A DNA stretch of 64,000 nucleotides, taken from the NCBI GenBank assembly GCA_963402885.1, contig OY727093.1, positions 21,761,409 through 21,825,408 on the forward strand. The letters run 5' to 3'. Positions 20,945 to 33,158 of the stretch are shown here, piece after piece (position 1 is the first letter of the stretch; each line of letters begins with the position of its first letter). Origin of the DNA: Antedon bifida (lineage: Eukaryota; Echinodermata; Crinoidea; Comatulida; Antedonidae). A model generated the notes under the pieces. That model searched no databases and was not told the DNA's origin. It saw only the letters and a program-made list of their open reading frames with translations. The position numbers were made by a program, and so were the translations under genes.

Positions 20945-22087
20945 CTATGTTCTTCTTTCTTTCCACGAATTTTGTTGCACGCATATCTCTAATTCTGGCC
21001 TACATAAGATTGTATAACTTTGTCATAAGATTGACCTATAGCTGTAGATGTGCAGCCAAGCTTTTCGACGATTTCGGAGTTGCGCAGCGTAAGTTACGCA
21101 CGATTTTATGAATTTCAATGATTGATCATAGATTAAAAACCAAAAGTCATTTTGTATTGAAACTTGGTGAAAATTTAAGTCATATCAAGCGCAAACTTTC
21201 TATGGATTAAAAATGGGAGGTTGCGCAGAAAGTTACGCGCGCACGCGCGTTTAAAATTTCAAATTGCGAAAAATCCATTTCTAATCAACTTTCTACGCGT
21301 TTCATGTCATTTTGAGCATTTCAAAAATTCCCACGCGTGCGCAATATTTTTACGCGCGCGTGCGCACGTAGGGCAAAAACATGTTTTTTTTGCTTGATTT
21401 TTGTTTTTTCAGCCTTTTCTAGTAATTTTACCAACTTTCAAACAATTTCGACTTAAAATCACGTCATACGAGCACGTAGAATTGAACAATTTGCGCGCGT
21501 TTTTGATAAACAATTTCAAAAATTTGTCAAAATTATACCTTTTTTTAAACAGTCATAGATTATAAACTACATGGTCAATTTTATTTTTTTTTACATATTC
21601 TGAAAGTAGATGAGTTGTAGATGTAGAATCATGCATCCATTTGGCTAACCGGACATTGTGACGTCATCGTATGGCCACTCCAATATCAAATATAGGATTT
21701 TTGTCTCTTTCGTCATAGCTCATCACATTTAATAGAGCGCATCTCTACTTATCCATATTCCATTTTCCTCAATTTTGTAATATTGTCTAGGTCAATCAAT
21801 TATCTTTTACATGATTTACCATTTTTAAAATTGTGATGACGTCATCATGTTCAAAAGCGTCAATAACTTTGGTAACTTATTTTCACCTATTCTGCACTGT
21901 ATGTAGTACGTATACAGTATATTGTGTATACCGTATATACTCAGACGTGAAGCAAAATACAGGGCACACTAACACTTTTTCAATGGCATAATCGTTTTTC
22001 TGTGCGCAATATTCTAACTTATGTCGTGCGCGTGGCTTTTGCGCTGCGGATAACCTAACTCGTCCGTAGTGACGAGTTCAAATCTAG
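20875..22087 (+). mobile_element. Helitron-like unit 1 (short subfamily)
   Basis: The 5' hairpin near 20875 is followed by a T-run and TCTTCTTTCTTTCCACGAAT. The 3' end has GCGGATAACC, the hairpin AACTCGTC...GACGAGTT, then CAAATCTAG at 22079-22087. A hairpin a few bases before a terminal CTAG is the Helitron 3' signature. The inverted pair GGTTATCCGC (5') and GCGGATAACC (3') recalls the subterminal repeats of Helentrons. No Rep/helicase is present, so the unit is non-autonomous. Two TGACGTCA sites, at 21659 and 21837. Confidence 0.72.
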
Positions 22088-23736
22088 TTAGTTATCCGCT
22101 TAGTAGCGGATAACTCCTTGTGATTGTAGTGGATCATTATTTTTTTTCTGTATTATTAGTTATCCGCATAGTAGCGGATAACTCCTTGTAATCGTCCTGT
22201 TACTTTTTTTTTTTCTTATTTCTTTCTCCCTCATTTTTGTGTCTCACGTATCTCAAAAACTTGTAAACATAACATTTCATAACTTTGTCAACATATGGGC
22301 ATTTACGTGAAGTTGTGCACCTCCTATTTTTGAATGACGTCAGAGTTGCGCAACGTGACTTACGCGCGATTTTATGATTTTTAATGATTGATCATAGCTT
22401 AAAAACCAAGCGTAATTTTTTTTTTACCCTTTATGAAAATTTAAGTCATATCAAGGGCAAACTTTTAGTTAACTAAAAATGGCGTGTTTTACAAGAAGTT
22501 ACGCGCGCACGCGCATTTAAAATTTTAAAATGCGCAAAATTAATTTCTAATCAACTTTTTACGCCATTCATGACATTTTGCGCATGTCAAAATTTCCCGC
22601 GCGCGCGAACAATTTTACGCGTGCAGTGCGCACGCAGCATGAAAATCATGTTTTTTTCTATTAAATTGTGATTTTCCAGCCTTTCCTAGTCATTTTTAAA
22701 AAGATTGACATCATTTCAAATTAAAATGACGTCATACGTACACGTTGATTTAGACCATTTGCATGCGTTTTAGTTGCAAAAGTTACAAAATATTGTCAAA
22801 ATTATGCCTATTTTGAATCTATTATAGCTCCTCAGGATCAACCGTTACCCCCGAGTTTTTTAACTTAATATGTAAGCAGATATGATGTAGATATGAATTC
22901 ATGCAGAATTTTTTCCTTATGGATGTTGTGACGTCATCGTATGGCCACACAAATGTAAAAAATAGGATTTTTGTCTCTTTCGTTATTGCTCATCACATTC
23001 AATGGAGCGCATCACGCTTATCCGTCTTCCATTTTCTCCGAGATTTTAATATTATTTAGGTCAATCAACTATCTTTCGCATGAGTTAAAAATATTTTAAT
23101 TTTTATAACGTCATCATGCCTAAAACTTTAAATTACGTGGGTCATTAATTTTATCTTTACAGTAAATTTTAATCTGTTATAGCTCGTAAGAATAAAATGT
23201 GATAATCACGATTAAAACGTTTTCTGGAAGCTATTGGATTGTAGATACGAATTCATGTGAACATTTTGTCAATCAGATGTAGTGACGTCATCATATGGCC
23301 AGTTGAATAAAAAAAGTCGTATTTTCATATTTTGCGTCATAGTTCATCACATTTAAAAGAGCGCGCATCTATATTTTACGTATCCAAATTTCTTCTACAC
23401 GCTAATATGTTGTTGCTGAGATAATATCCTTCCGAAATTGGTATTTTAGTGTTTCATTTTGATACCGTCGCCATGTTAAAAAATGGAATAAATGGCGGGT
23501 CCCGTAATTTCACCTATTCTACACTGTATGTAATATGTATACAGATTATACTGTTTATACTGTATATACTATATGACACAAAATTGACAGAATTCAGCAC
23601 TAACAACATATCATATTCTTCAGATCAGGTCATAATGCCATAATCTTTTTCTGGGTGCAAAATTCTAACGTATGACGTGCACGTGGCGTTTGTCGTGCGG
23701 ATAACTAACTCGTCAAAGTGACGAGTTTCATGTCTA
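22088..23736 (+). mobile_element. Helitron-like unit 2 (long subfamily)
   Basis: It begins directly after the CTAG of unit 1 with TTAGTTATCCGC. Two 5' hairpins are present (22090 and 22156), so it may itself be a nested pair. It ends ACTCGTCAAAGTGACGAGT, then CTAG at 23733-23736. It is about 1.65 kb with a longer 3' body than unit 1. TGACGTCA sites: 22335, 22727, 22929, 23283. Confidence 0.72.
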
Positions 23737-25322
23737 GTTGGTTATCCGCAACTAGTAAGTTGCGGATAACCCTTGTTATTGTAAATATCTTTTTTCTTCA
23801 TCTTTATTCTTCTTTCTTTCCCGGATTTTTGTGCGTCGCATATCTCTCATCCTTGTCAACATAAGATTGTATAACTTTGTCATAAGATTGACCTGTAGCT
23901 GTAGATGTGCAAGAAACTTCGTTATATGACTTTAGAGTCGCGCAGCGTAAGTTACGCGCGATTTTATGAATTGCAATGATTGGTCATAGATTATAAACCA
24001 AAAGTAATTTTATATTGACACTTGGTGAAAATTTAAGTTAAATTAAGGGCAAACTTTCTATGGATTAAAAATGACATGTTTCACAAGAAGTTACGCGCGC
24101 ACGCGCATTTAAAAATTAAAAATGCGCAAAATTAATTTCTAATCAACTTTCTACACTGATCATGACATTTTGAGCATGTCAAAAATTCCCACGCGCGCGA
24201 AAAAAATTACGCGTAAGGTGCGCACGGAGCATAAAAATCATGTGTTTTTCTCTTGAATTATAATTTTACAGTCTTTCCTAGTTATTTTAAAAAAGATTGA
24301 CATCATTTCAAATTAAAATGACGTCATACGAACACGTTGATTTAGACCATTTGCACGCGCTTTAGTTGCAAAAGTGACAAAATTTTGTCAAAATTATGCC
24401 TATTTTGAATCTATTATAGCTCCTCAGGATCAACCGTTACCCCCAATTTTTTAAATTTAATATGTAAGCAGATATGTTGTAGATATGAATTCATGCAGAA
24501 TCTTTACCCCTCGGATGTTATGACGTCATCGTATGGCCACACGAATGTAAAATATTGGATTTTTGACTGTTTCGTTATTGCTCATTACATTAAATAGAGC
24601 GCATCTCGCTTATACGTATTCCATTTCGTCATATATTTTAATACTGTCTAGGTCAATCAGCTATCTTTCGCATGAGTTAAAAATATTTTAATTTTTATGA
24701 CGTCATCATGTCTAAAAATGTAAATAACGTGGGTCACCTATTTTCATCTTTACAGTAAATTTCAATCTGTTATAACTCGTCAGAATAAAAAGTGACGCTC
24801 TTGATTAAAACTTATTATAGAAGTTTGTTGAATTGTAGATATAAATTCATATTCAAATTTTGTATATCTGATGTCATGACGTCATCATATGACCAGTTGA
24901 ATTCAAAAAGTCATATTTGCATCTTTGGGTAAAAGTTCATTGCGTTTAAACGAGAGCGCATCTCACTTTTACGTGCCCAAAATTCTTCAAATTTGTATTA
25001 ATGTAATTATTTAGATAATTATCTTCTGAAATAGTTATCTTTATATGTCAATTTGATGACGTCATCGTGTTAATAATTGGATTTAAAAGATGGGTCTCGT
25101 AATTTCGTCTATGCTACACTGTATATAACATATACAGTGTATTCTGTAAATTCTGTAATATGCTGTATGCTACAAAATAGGTACAATTCAGCACTGTAAA
25201 CATATTTATTTCATGTCATATGATGGCATAATAATTGTCGGCGTTCATATAAAATAAACGTATGTGCATGTTGCGTTTGCGCGGATAACCAGAACTCGTC
25301 AAAGTGACGAGTTCAAATCTAG
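23737..25322 (+). mobile_element. Helitron-like unit 3 (long subfamily)
   Basis: It starts TTGGTTATCCGCAACTAG and ends with the GACGAGTT hairpin arm, CAAAT and CTAG. About 1.59 kb. It is very similar by eye to unit 4 (shared GCGCGAAAAAAATTACGCG and TAAGGTGCGCACGGAGC). Five TGACGTCA sites: 24319, 24521, 24698, 24877, 25057. Confidence 0.75.
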
Positions 25323-26845
25323 TTCATCTTTATTCTTCTTTCTTTCCCGGATTTTTGTTGCAGCTATATCTCAAATTTTTGTAGACATAACTTTGTATAA
25401 CTTTGTCATAAGATTGACCGGTAGCTGTAGATGTGCAGGAAACTTCGTCATATGACGTTAGAGTCGCGCAGCGTAAGTTACGCGCAATTTTACGAATTTC
25501 AATGATTGATCATAGATTATAAACCAAAAGTCATTTTTTATTGACACTTACTGAAAATTTAAGTCATATCAAGCGCAAACTTTCTATGGATTAAAAATGG
25601 CATGTTTCACAAGAAGTTACGCGCGCACGCGCATTTAAAATTTCAAAATGCGGAAAATTAATTTCTAATCAACTTTCTACGCTGATCATGACATTTTGAG
25701 CATGTCAAAAATTCCCACGCGCGCGAAAAAAATTACGCGTAAGGTGCGCACGGAGCATGAAAATCATGTGTTTTTCTCTTGAATTATGATTTTACAGCCT
25801 TTCCTAGTCATTTTAAAAAAGATTGACATAATTTCCAATTAAAATGACGTCATACGAACACGTTGATTTAGACCATTTGCGCGCGCTTTAGTTGCAAAAG
25901 TGACAAAATTTTGTCAAAATTATGCCTATTTTGAATCTATTATAGCTCCTCAGGATCAACCGTTACCCCCAATTTTTTTAATTTAATATAGAAGCAGATA
26001 TGTTGTAGATATGAATTCATGCAGAATCTTTACCCCTCGGATGTTATGACGTCATCGTATGGCCACACGAATGTAAAATATTGGATTTTTGACTGTTTCG
26101 TTATTGCTCATTACATTAAATAGAGCGCATCTCGCTTATACGTATTCCATTTCCTCATATATTTTAATACTGTCTAGGTCAATCAACTATCTTTCGCATG
26201 AGTTAAAAATATTTTAATTTTTATGACGTCATCATGTCTAAAAATGTAAATAACGTGGGTCACCTATTTTCATCTTTACAGTAAATTTCAATCTGTTATA
26301 ACTCGTCAGAATAAAAAGTGATAATCATGATTAAAACGTTTTCTGGAAGCTATTGGATTGTAGATACAAATTCATGTGAATATTTTGCCAAACAGATGTT
26401 GTGACGTCATCATATGGCCAGTTGAATTCAAAAAGTCATATTTTCATCTCTTGCGTAAAAGTTCATTGCATTTAAACGAGAGCGCATCTCACTTTTACGT
26501 GCTCAAAATTCTTCAAATTTGTATTAATGTAATTATTTAGATAATTATCTTCAAAAATTGTTATCTTTATATGTCAATTTGATGACGTCATCTTGTTAAT
26601 AATTGGATTTAAAAGATGGGTCTCGAAATTTCGTCTATGCTGCACTGTATATAACATACAGTGTATTCTGTAAATACTGTAATATGCTGTATGCTACAAA
26701 ATAGGTACAATTCAGCACTGTAAACATTCTTAATTCATGTCATAGGATGGCATAATAATTGTCGAAGTTCATATAGTTTAAAGTATGTGCATGTTGCGTT
26801 TGCGCGGATAACCCGAACTCGTCAAAGTGACGAGTTCAAATCTAG
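25323..26845 (+). mobile_element. Helitron-like unit 4 (long subfamily, no 5' hairpin)
   Basis: It starts TTCATCTTTATTCTTC straight after the preceding CTAG and lacks the TTATCCGC hairpin at its 5' end. The 3' end is complete (hairpin then CTAG, 26842-26845). About 1.52 kb. TGACGTCA sites: 25845, 26047, 26224, 26402, 26583. Confidence 0.74.
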
Positions 26846-27991
26846 TTTTTCTATATTCTTCTTTCTTTCCACGAATTTTGTTGCACGCATATCTCTAATT
26901 CTGGCCAACAATAGATTGTATAACTTTGTCATAAGATTGACCTGTAGCTGTAAATGTGCAAGAAACTTTGTTTTATGAATTTCGAGTCGCGCAGCGCAAG
27001 TTACGATCGATTTTATGAATTTCAATGATTGATCATAGATTAAAAACCAAAAGTCATTTTGTATTGAAACTTTGTGAAAATTTAAGTCATACCATGCGCA
27101 AACTTTCTATGTATTAAAAATGGCATGTTTCACAGAAAGTTACGCGCGCACGCGCGTTTAAAATTTCAAAATGCGAAAAATCAATTTCTAATCAACTTTC
27201 TACGCGATTCATGTCATTTTGAGCATTTCAAAAATTCAGACGCGTGCGCAATTTTTTACGCGCGCGTGCGCACGTAGCGCAACATCATTTTTTTTTTGCT
27301 TGATTTTTGTTTTTTCAACCTTTTCTAGTAATTTTACCAACTTTCAAACAATTTTGACTTAAAATCACGTCATACGAGCACGTTAAATTGAACAATTTGC
27401 GCGCGTTTTTGATGAAAAAGTTCAAAAATTTGTCAAATTATGCCTTTTTTTAAAATGTCATAGATTTCAAACTACGTGGTGACATTTTTTAAAATTACAG
27501 ATTCTGGAAGTTGATGAGTTGTAGATATCAAATCATGAATCAATATGGCTAACCGGACATTGTGACGTCATCGTATGGCCACTTGAATATAAAATATATG
27601 ATTTTTGTATCTTTCGTCATAGCTTATCACATTTAATAGAGCGCATCTCCACTTATCCGTATTCCATTTCCCCATTTTTTTTTATATTGTCTAGGTCAAT
27701 CAATTACCATTCGCATGATTCACCATTTTTAAAATTGTGATGACGTCATCATGTTCAAAAGCGTAAATAACTTTGATCACTTATTTTTACCTATACGGCA
27801 CTGTATGTAGTATGTATACAGTATATAGTGTATATTGTATATACTTAGACGTGACACAAAATAGAGGGCGCACTAACACTTTTTCAATGGCATAATCGTT
27901 TTTCTGCGCGCAATATTCTAACTTATGTCGTGCGCGTGGCTTTTGCGCTGCGGATAACCTAACTCGTCCGTAGTGACGAGTTCAAATCTAG
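26846..27991 (+). mobile_element. Helitron-like unit 5 (short subfamily, no 5' hairpin)
   Basis: It starts TTTTTCTATATTCTTC and ends with the AACTCGTCCGTAGTGACGAG hairpin and CTAG at 27988-27991. About 1.15 kb. It is near-identical by eye to unit 8 over long stretches (for example both read GTTTTATGAATTTCGAGTCG). TGACGTCA sites: 27563, 27741. Confidence 0.74.
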
Positions 27992-29612
27992 TTTTTTTTT
28001 TTTTTTTTTCTTTTTTTTTTTTTTGGTTATCCGCAACTTAGAAGTTGCGGATAACCCTTGTGATTGTAAATATCTTTTTTTTTTTTCATCTTCTTTGTTC
28101 TTCTTTCTTTCCCGGAATTTTGTTGCATGCATATCTCTCATTCTTGTCAACATAACATTGTATAACTTTGTCAAAAGATTGACCTGTAGCTGTAGATGTG
28201 CAAGAAACTTCGTTATATGACGTTAGAGTCGCGCAGCGTAAGTTACGCGCAATTTTATGAATTTCAATGATTGATCATAGATTATAAACCAAAAGTCATT
28301 TTGTATTGACACTTGGTGAAAATTTAAGTCATATCATGGGAAAACTTTCTATGGATTAAAAATAGCATGTTTCACAAGAAGTTACGCGCGCACGCGCATT
28401 TAAAATTTCAAAATGCGCAAAATTAATTTCTAATCAACTTTCTACGCTGATCATGACATTTTGAACATGTCAAAAATTCCCACGCGCGCGAAAAAAATTA
28501 CGCGTAAGGTGCGCACGGAGCATGAAAATCATGTGTTTTTTTCTTGAATTATGATTTTACAGCCTTTCTTAGTCATTTTAAAAAAGATTTACATCATTTC
28601 AAATTTAAATGACGTCATACGAACACGTTGATTTAGACCATTTGCGCGCGTTTTAGTTGCAAAAGTGACAACATATTGTCAAAATTAAGCCTATTTTTAA
28701 TCTATTATAGCTCCTCAGGATCATCCACGACCCCCAATTTTTTTAATTTAATATGAAAGCAGATATGTTGTAGATATGAATTCATGCAGAACCTTTACCA
28801 CTCGGATGTTATGACGTCATCGTATGGCCACACGAATGTAAAATATAGGATTTTTTACTCTTTCGTTATTGCTCATCAAATTCAACAAAGCGCTTCTCGG
28901 TTATAGGTATTCCATTTCCCCCGAAATTTTAATATTGTCTACGTTAATCAACTATCTTTCGCATGAATTAAAAATATTTTAATTTTTATGACGTCATCAT
29001 GTCTAAAAACGTAAATAACGTGGGTCACTTATTTTCATCTTTACAGTAAATTTCAATCTGTTATAGCTCGTCAGAATAAAAAGTGATAATCATGATTAAA
29101 ACGTTTTCTGGAAGCTATTGGATTGTAGATACGAATTGATGTGAATATTCTGCCAATCAGATGTTGTGACGTCATCATATGGCCAGTTGAATTCAAAAAG
29201 TCATATTTTCATCTCCTGCGTAAAAGTTCATTGCGTTTAAACGAGAGCGCATCTCACTTTTACGTGCCCAAAATTCTTCAAATTTGTTTTAATGTAAATT
29301 TTTAGATAATTATCTTCTAAAATTGTTATCTTTATATGTCAATTTGATGACGTCATCGTGTTAAAAATTGGATTTAAAAGATGGGTCTCGTAATTTTGTA
29401 TATGCTACACTGTATATAACATATACAGTTTATTCTGTAAAATACTGTAATATGGTGTATGCTACATAATAGGTACAATTCAGCACTGTAAACATATTTA
29501 TTTCATGTCATAGGATGCATAATAATTGTCGAGGTTCATATAGTTATAAGTATGTGCATGTTGCGTTTGCGCGGATAACCCGAACTCGTCAAAGTGACGA
29601 GTTCAAATCTAG
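27992..29612 (+). mobile_element. Helitron-like unit 6 (long subfamily)
   Basis: A T-run, then the hairpin GGTTATCCGCAACTTAGAAG...GCGGATAACC near 28025, then the long-subfamily body. The 3' end is at CTAG 29609-29612. About 1.62 kb. TGACGTCA sites: 28610, 28812, 28989, 29167, 29348. Confidence 0.75.
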
Positions 29613-30840
29613 TTTTTTGGTTATCCGCACTTGGCGGATAACCCTTTGTTATTGTCAGGATCTTTTTTTTTTTTCTTTTTTTTCTCTTTTTTTTTCTATT
29701 TTCTTCTTTCTTTCCACGAATTTTGTTGCACGCATATCTCTAATTATGGCCAACATAAGATTGTGTAACTTTGTCATAATATTGACCTGTAGCGGTAGAT
29801 GTGCAGGACGTTTAGTTTTTTTACTTTAGAGTCGCGCAACGTGACTTACGCGCCATTTTATGAATTTCAATGATTGGTAATAGATTAAAAACTAGAAGTC
29901 ATTTTGTTTTGAAACTTAGTGAACATTTAAGTCATATCAAGCGCAAACTTTCTATGGATTAAAAATGGCATGTTTCACAGAAAGTTACGCGCGCACGCGC
30001 GTTTAAAATTTCAAAATGCGAAAAATCAATTTCTAATCAACTTTCTACGCGTTTCATGGCATTTTAAGCATGTCAAAAATTCCCACACGCGCGCAATTTT
30101 TTTACGCGTGCGTGCGCACTTAGCGCAAAAACACCTTTTTTTTGCTTAATTTTTGTTTTTCCAGCCTTTTCTAGTAATTTTACCAACTTTTAAACAATTT
30201 TGACTTAAAATTATGTCATACGAGCTCGTAGAATTGGACAATTCGCGCACGTTTTTGATAAAAAAGTTTAAAAATTCGTGAAAATTATGCCTTTTTTAAA
30301 AAAGTCATAGATTCTAAACTACGTGGTGAAATTTTTTTAAATTACAGATTCTGGAAGTTGATAAGTTTTAGATATTGAATAATGAATCGATATGGCTAAC
30401 CGGACATTGTGACGTCATCGTATGGCCACTCGAATATAAAATATAGGGTTTTTGTCTCTTTCGTCATAGCTCATCACATTTAATAGAGCGCATCTCCAAT
30501 TATCCGTATTCTATTGCCCTCCATTTTTTTATATTGTCTAGGTCAATCAATTATCTTTCACATGATTTACCATTTTTAAAATTGCGATGACGTCATCATG
30601 GTCAAAAGCGTCATTAACTTTGGTCACTAAATTTTCACCTATTCTGAACTGTATGTAGTACGTATACAGTATATAGTGTATACTGTATATACTTTGACGT
30701 GACGCAAAATAGAGAGCGCACTAACATTTTTTTCAATAGCATAATCGTTGTTCTGTGCGTAATATTCTAACGTATGACGTGCACGTGGCTTTTGGGCTGC
30801 GGATAACCTAACTCGTCCGTAGTGACGAGTTCAAATCTAG
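29613..30840 (+). mobile_element. Helitron-like unit 7 (short subfamily)
   Basis: It starts TTTTTTGGTTATCCGCACTT with the GGCGGATAACC hairpin, then a T-run. It ends CTAG at 30837-30840. About 1.23 kb. TGACGTCA sites: 30410 and 30588. Confidence 0.74.
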
Positions 30841-31939
30841 TCTATATTCTTCTTTCTTTCCACGAATTTTGTTGCACGCATATCTCTAATTCTGGCCAAC
30901 ATTAGATTGTATAACTTTGTCATAAGATTGACCTGTAGCTGTAAATGTGCAAGAAACTTTGTTTTATGAATTTCGAGTCGCGCAGCGCAAGTTACGCGCG
31001 ATTTTATGAATTTCAATGATTGATCATAGATTAAAAACCAAAAGTCATTTTGTACTGAAACTTTGTGAAAATTTAAGTCATACCATGCGCAAACTTTCTA
31101 TGGATTAAAAATGGCATGTTTCACAGAAAGTTACGCGCGCACGCGCGTTTAAAATTTCAAAATGCGAAAAATCAATTTCTAATCAACTTTCTACGCGTTT
31201 CATGTCATTTTGAGCATTTAAAAAATTCCCACGCGTGCGCATCAAAATCATTTTTTTTTTGCTTGATTTTTGTTTTTCTAACCTTTTCTAGTAATTTTAC
31301 CAACTTTCAAACAATTTTGACTTAAAATCACGTCATACGAGCATGTTAAATTGAACAATTTGCGCGCGTTTTTGATGAAAAAGTTCAAAAATTCGTCAAA
31401 TTATGCCTTTTTTTTAAATGTCATAGATTTCAAACTACGTGGTGACATTTTTTTAAATTACAGATTCTGGAAGTTGATGAGTTGTAGATATCAAATCATG
31501 AATCAATATGGCTAACCGGACATTGTGACGTCATCGTATGGCCACTTGAATATAAAATATATGATTTTTGTATCTTTCGTCATAGCTTATCACATTTAAT
31601 AGAGCGCATCTCCACTTATCCGTATTCCATTTCCCCATTTTTTTTTATATTGTCTAGGTCAATCAATTACCTTTCGCATGATTCACCATTTTTAAAATTG
31701 TGATGACGTCATCATGTTCAAAAGCGTAAAATTTTTACCTATACGGCACTGTATGCAGTATGTATACAGTATATAGTGTATACTGTATATACTTAGACGT
31801 GACACAAAATAGAGAGCACACTGAAATTGTTTTAATGGCATAATCGTTTTTCTGTTTGCAATATTCTAACGTATGACGTGCACGTGGCCTTTGCGCTGCG
31901 GATAACCTAACTCGTCCGTAGTGACGAGTTCAAATCTAG
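30841..31939 (+). mobile_element. Helitron-like unit 8 (short subfamily), right border of the array
   Basis: It begins TCTATATTCTTCTTTC with no spacer after unit 7's CTAG, so the 5' end is TC as in Helitrons. It ends CTAG at 31936-31939 and is followed by unrelated sequence starting TTTGGATTATT. It has small internal losses compared with unit 5. About 1.10 kb. TGACGTCA sites: 31525 and 31704. Confidence 0.75.
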
Positions 31940-32640
31940 TTTGGATTATTATTATTATTATTATTATTTATTCAGGCAAAAGATACATTTTACAAATATA
32001 ATACAAATCAACAAATTAAACAAACACAACGCAAAAGAAAATATAAAATCATAGTAACTAGCTGCCAGGAAAGCACAAAAGCACCTAAGCCACTGTCACC
32101 AATTAGGTGTGTTCCTCCAACAGTGACTAATTATTACAAATAATATATATAATATAGATGATGATAGAGTTAATATCTTAAAAGAATAACTTAATTATAT
32201 TAGCCTATAGTTTATATATGTAAATGCTAAATTAAATCATAAATAAACAACTATAAAATAAAATTATTTTAAATTTACATTAAAATATGTTAATAATAAA
32301 TTAAGTACAAAGTACTGTAATATTTCCTCCCAATTGTTTATTAACTTAATCAACGGGTAAGTAATGTTCCCTTAGGTTACTTTTAAATGTACTCCATTTT
32401 AATAAGATAAAAGCATTTCTTAAATCCATGGGTAATGCATCCAAAGTCTACAAAACCGTACAGGTAAGCAATGCAGTGCACTATCAGTCCGAGCTTTAAG
32501 TCTTTTAAATGTTAATATTTCCTGATGACGATGATTGATTTTAATCAGTTCATTTAAGTATTCATTGTTCATATTTAATGCTATAAGTATAATGATTGGC
32601 TATAGTTTCCTAAATTTCGTAAGATTTCTCACCAATGCAG
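31940..32640 (-). mobile_element. Probable LINE 3' end with (AAT)n tail, antisense
   Basis: An (ATT)n run at 31945-31969 is followed on the right by complex sequence. Read on the minus strand it finishes CAGGCAAAAGATACATTTTA inverted, with GAATAAATAATAAT as the tail. No reverse transcriptase part is recognised, so the call rests on the tail and context. Confidence 0.5.
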
Positions 32641-33158
32641 GGCCGTAACCAGGTTTGATGCTGGGGTGGGTCGTTTAAATTTTTTCGCGGAACAATGCCC
32701 TAGAAATTGTTTTCCTCTAGATGGCCATAAATCGCATTTCCGGCTATTCGCTTGTGTTTCTAGACTAAAGAATTAGGTGTAATTTCTTTACTATTTATAG
32801 AGCGTCAGAGCCATTTTTTAAGAATATGTAATAATAAGCACAAACTCGTTTTGTTTGGTTCATAAACTCTAGAATTATAAACTGACTGACTGGTGACTGC
32901 GCGTACCATAACTTCTGTATAAAAGATCCAGACATCTTGGTGTTTGGTAGTTCAAATTTGTATGAGATTTGCTAATGAGATAACTAATATTAACAAATGA
33001 TTTTGGTTGTAATTATTGACTTCTAAATAAATTTCGATTTAAATTGAATATTCTCTTTTTATTAGGGCTTAGGCTTGTAGTAAATCGTACTGTTAAATAC
33101 CCATCCTTCCTGGTTACGGGCAGCATTACTTTTTGTCCTATATTAAGGCAGAAACTAT

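Noticed and set aside
20549-20992. Several reading frames of 60-100 residues with poly-Phe or poly-Lys
   Set aside because: These are T-runs and hairpin ends of the Helitron-like units read through in both strands.
25264-29829. Repeated frames starting MHVAFARITRTRQSDEF
   Set aside because: They cross the 3' end of one Helitron-like unit into the 5' end of the next, with no conserved length or domain; a by-product of the tandem array.
20549-31939. Whether the repeated short hairpins and units form a CRISPR array
   Set aside because: The units are over 1 kb, eukaryotic, abut without unique spacers, and have transposon-type ends.
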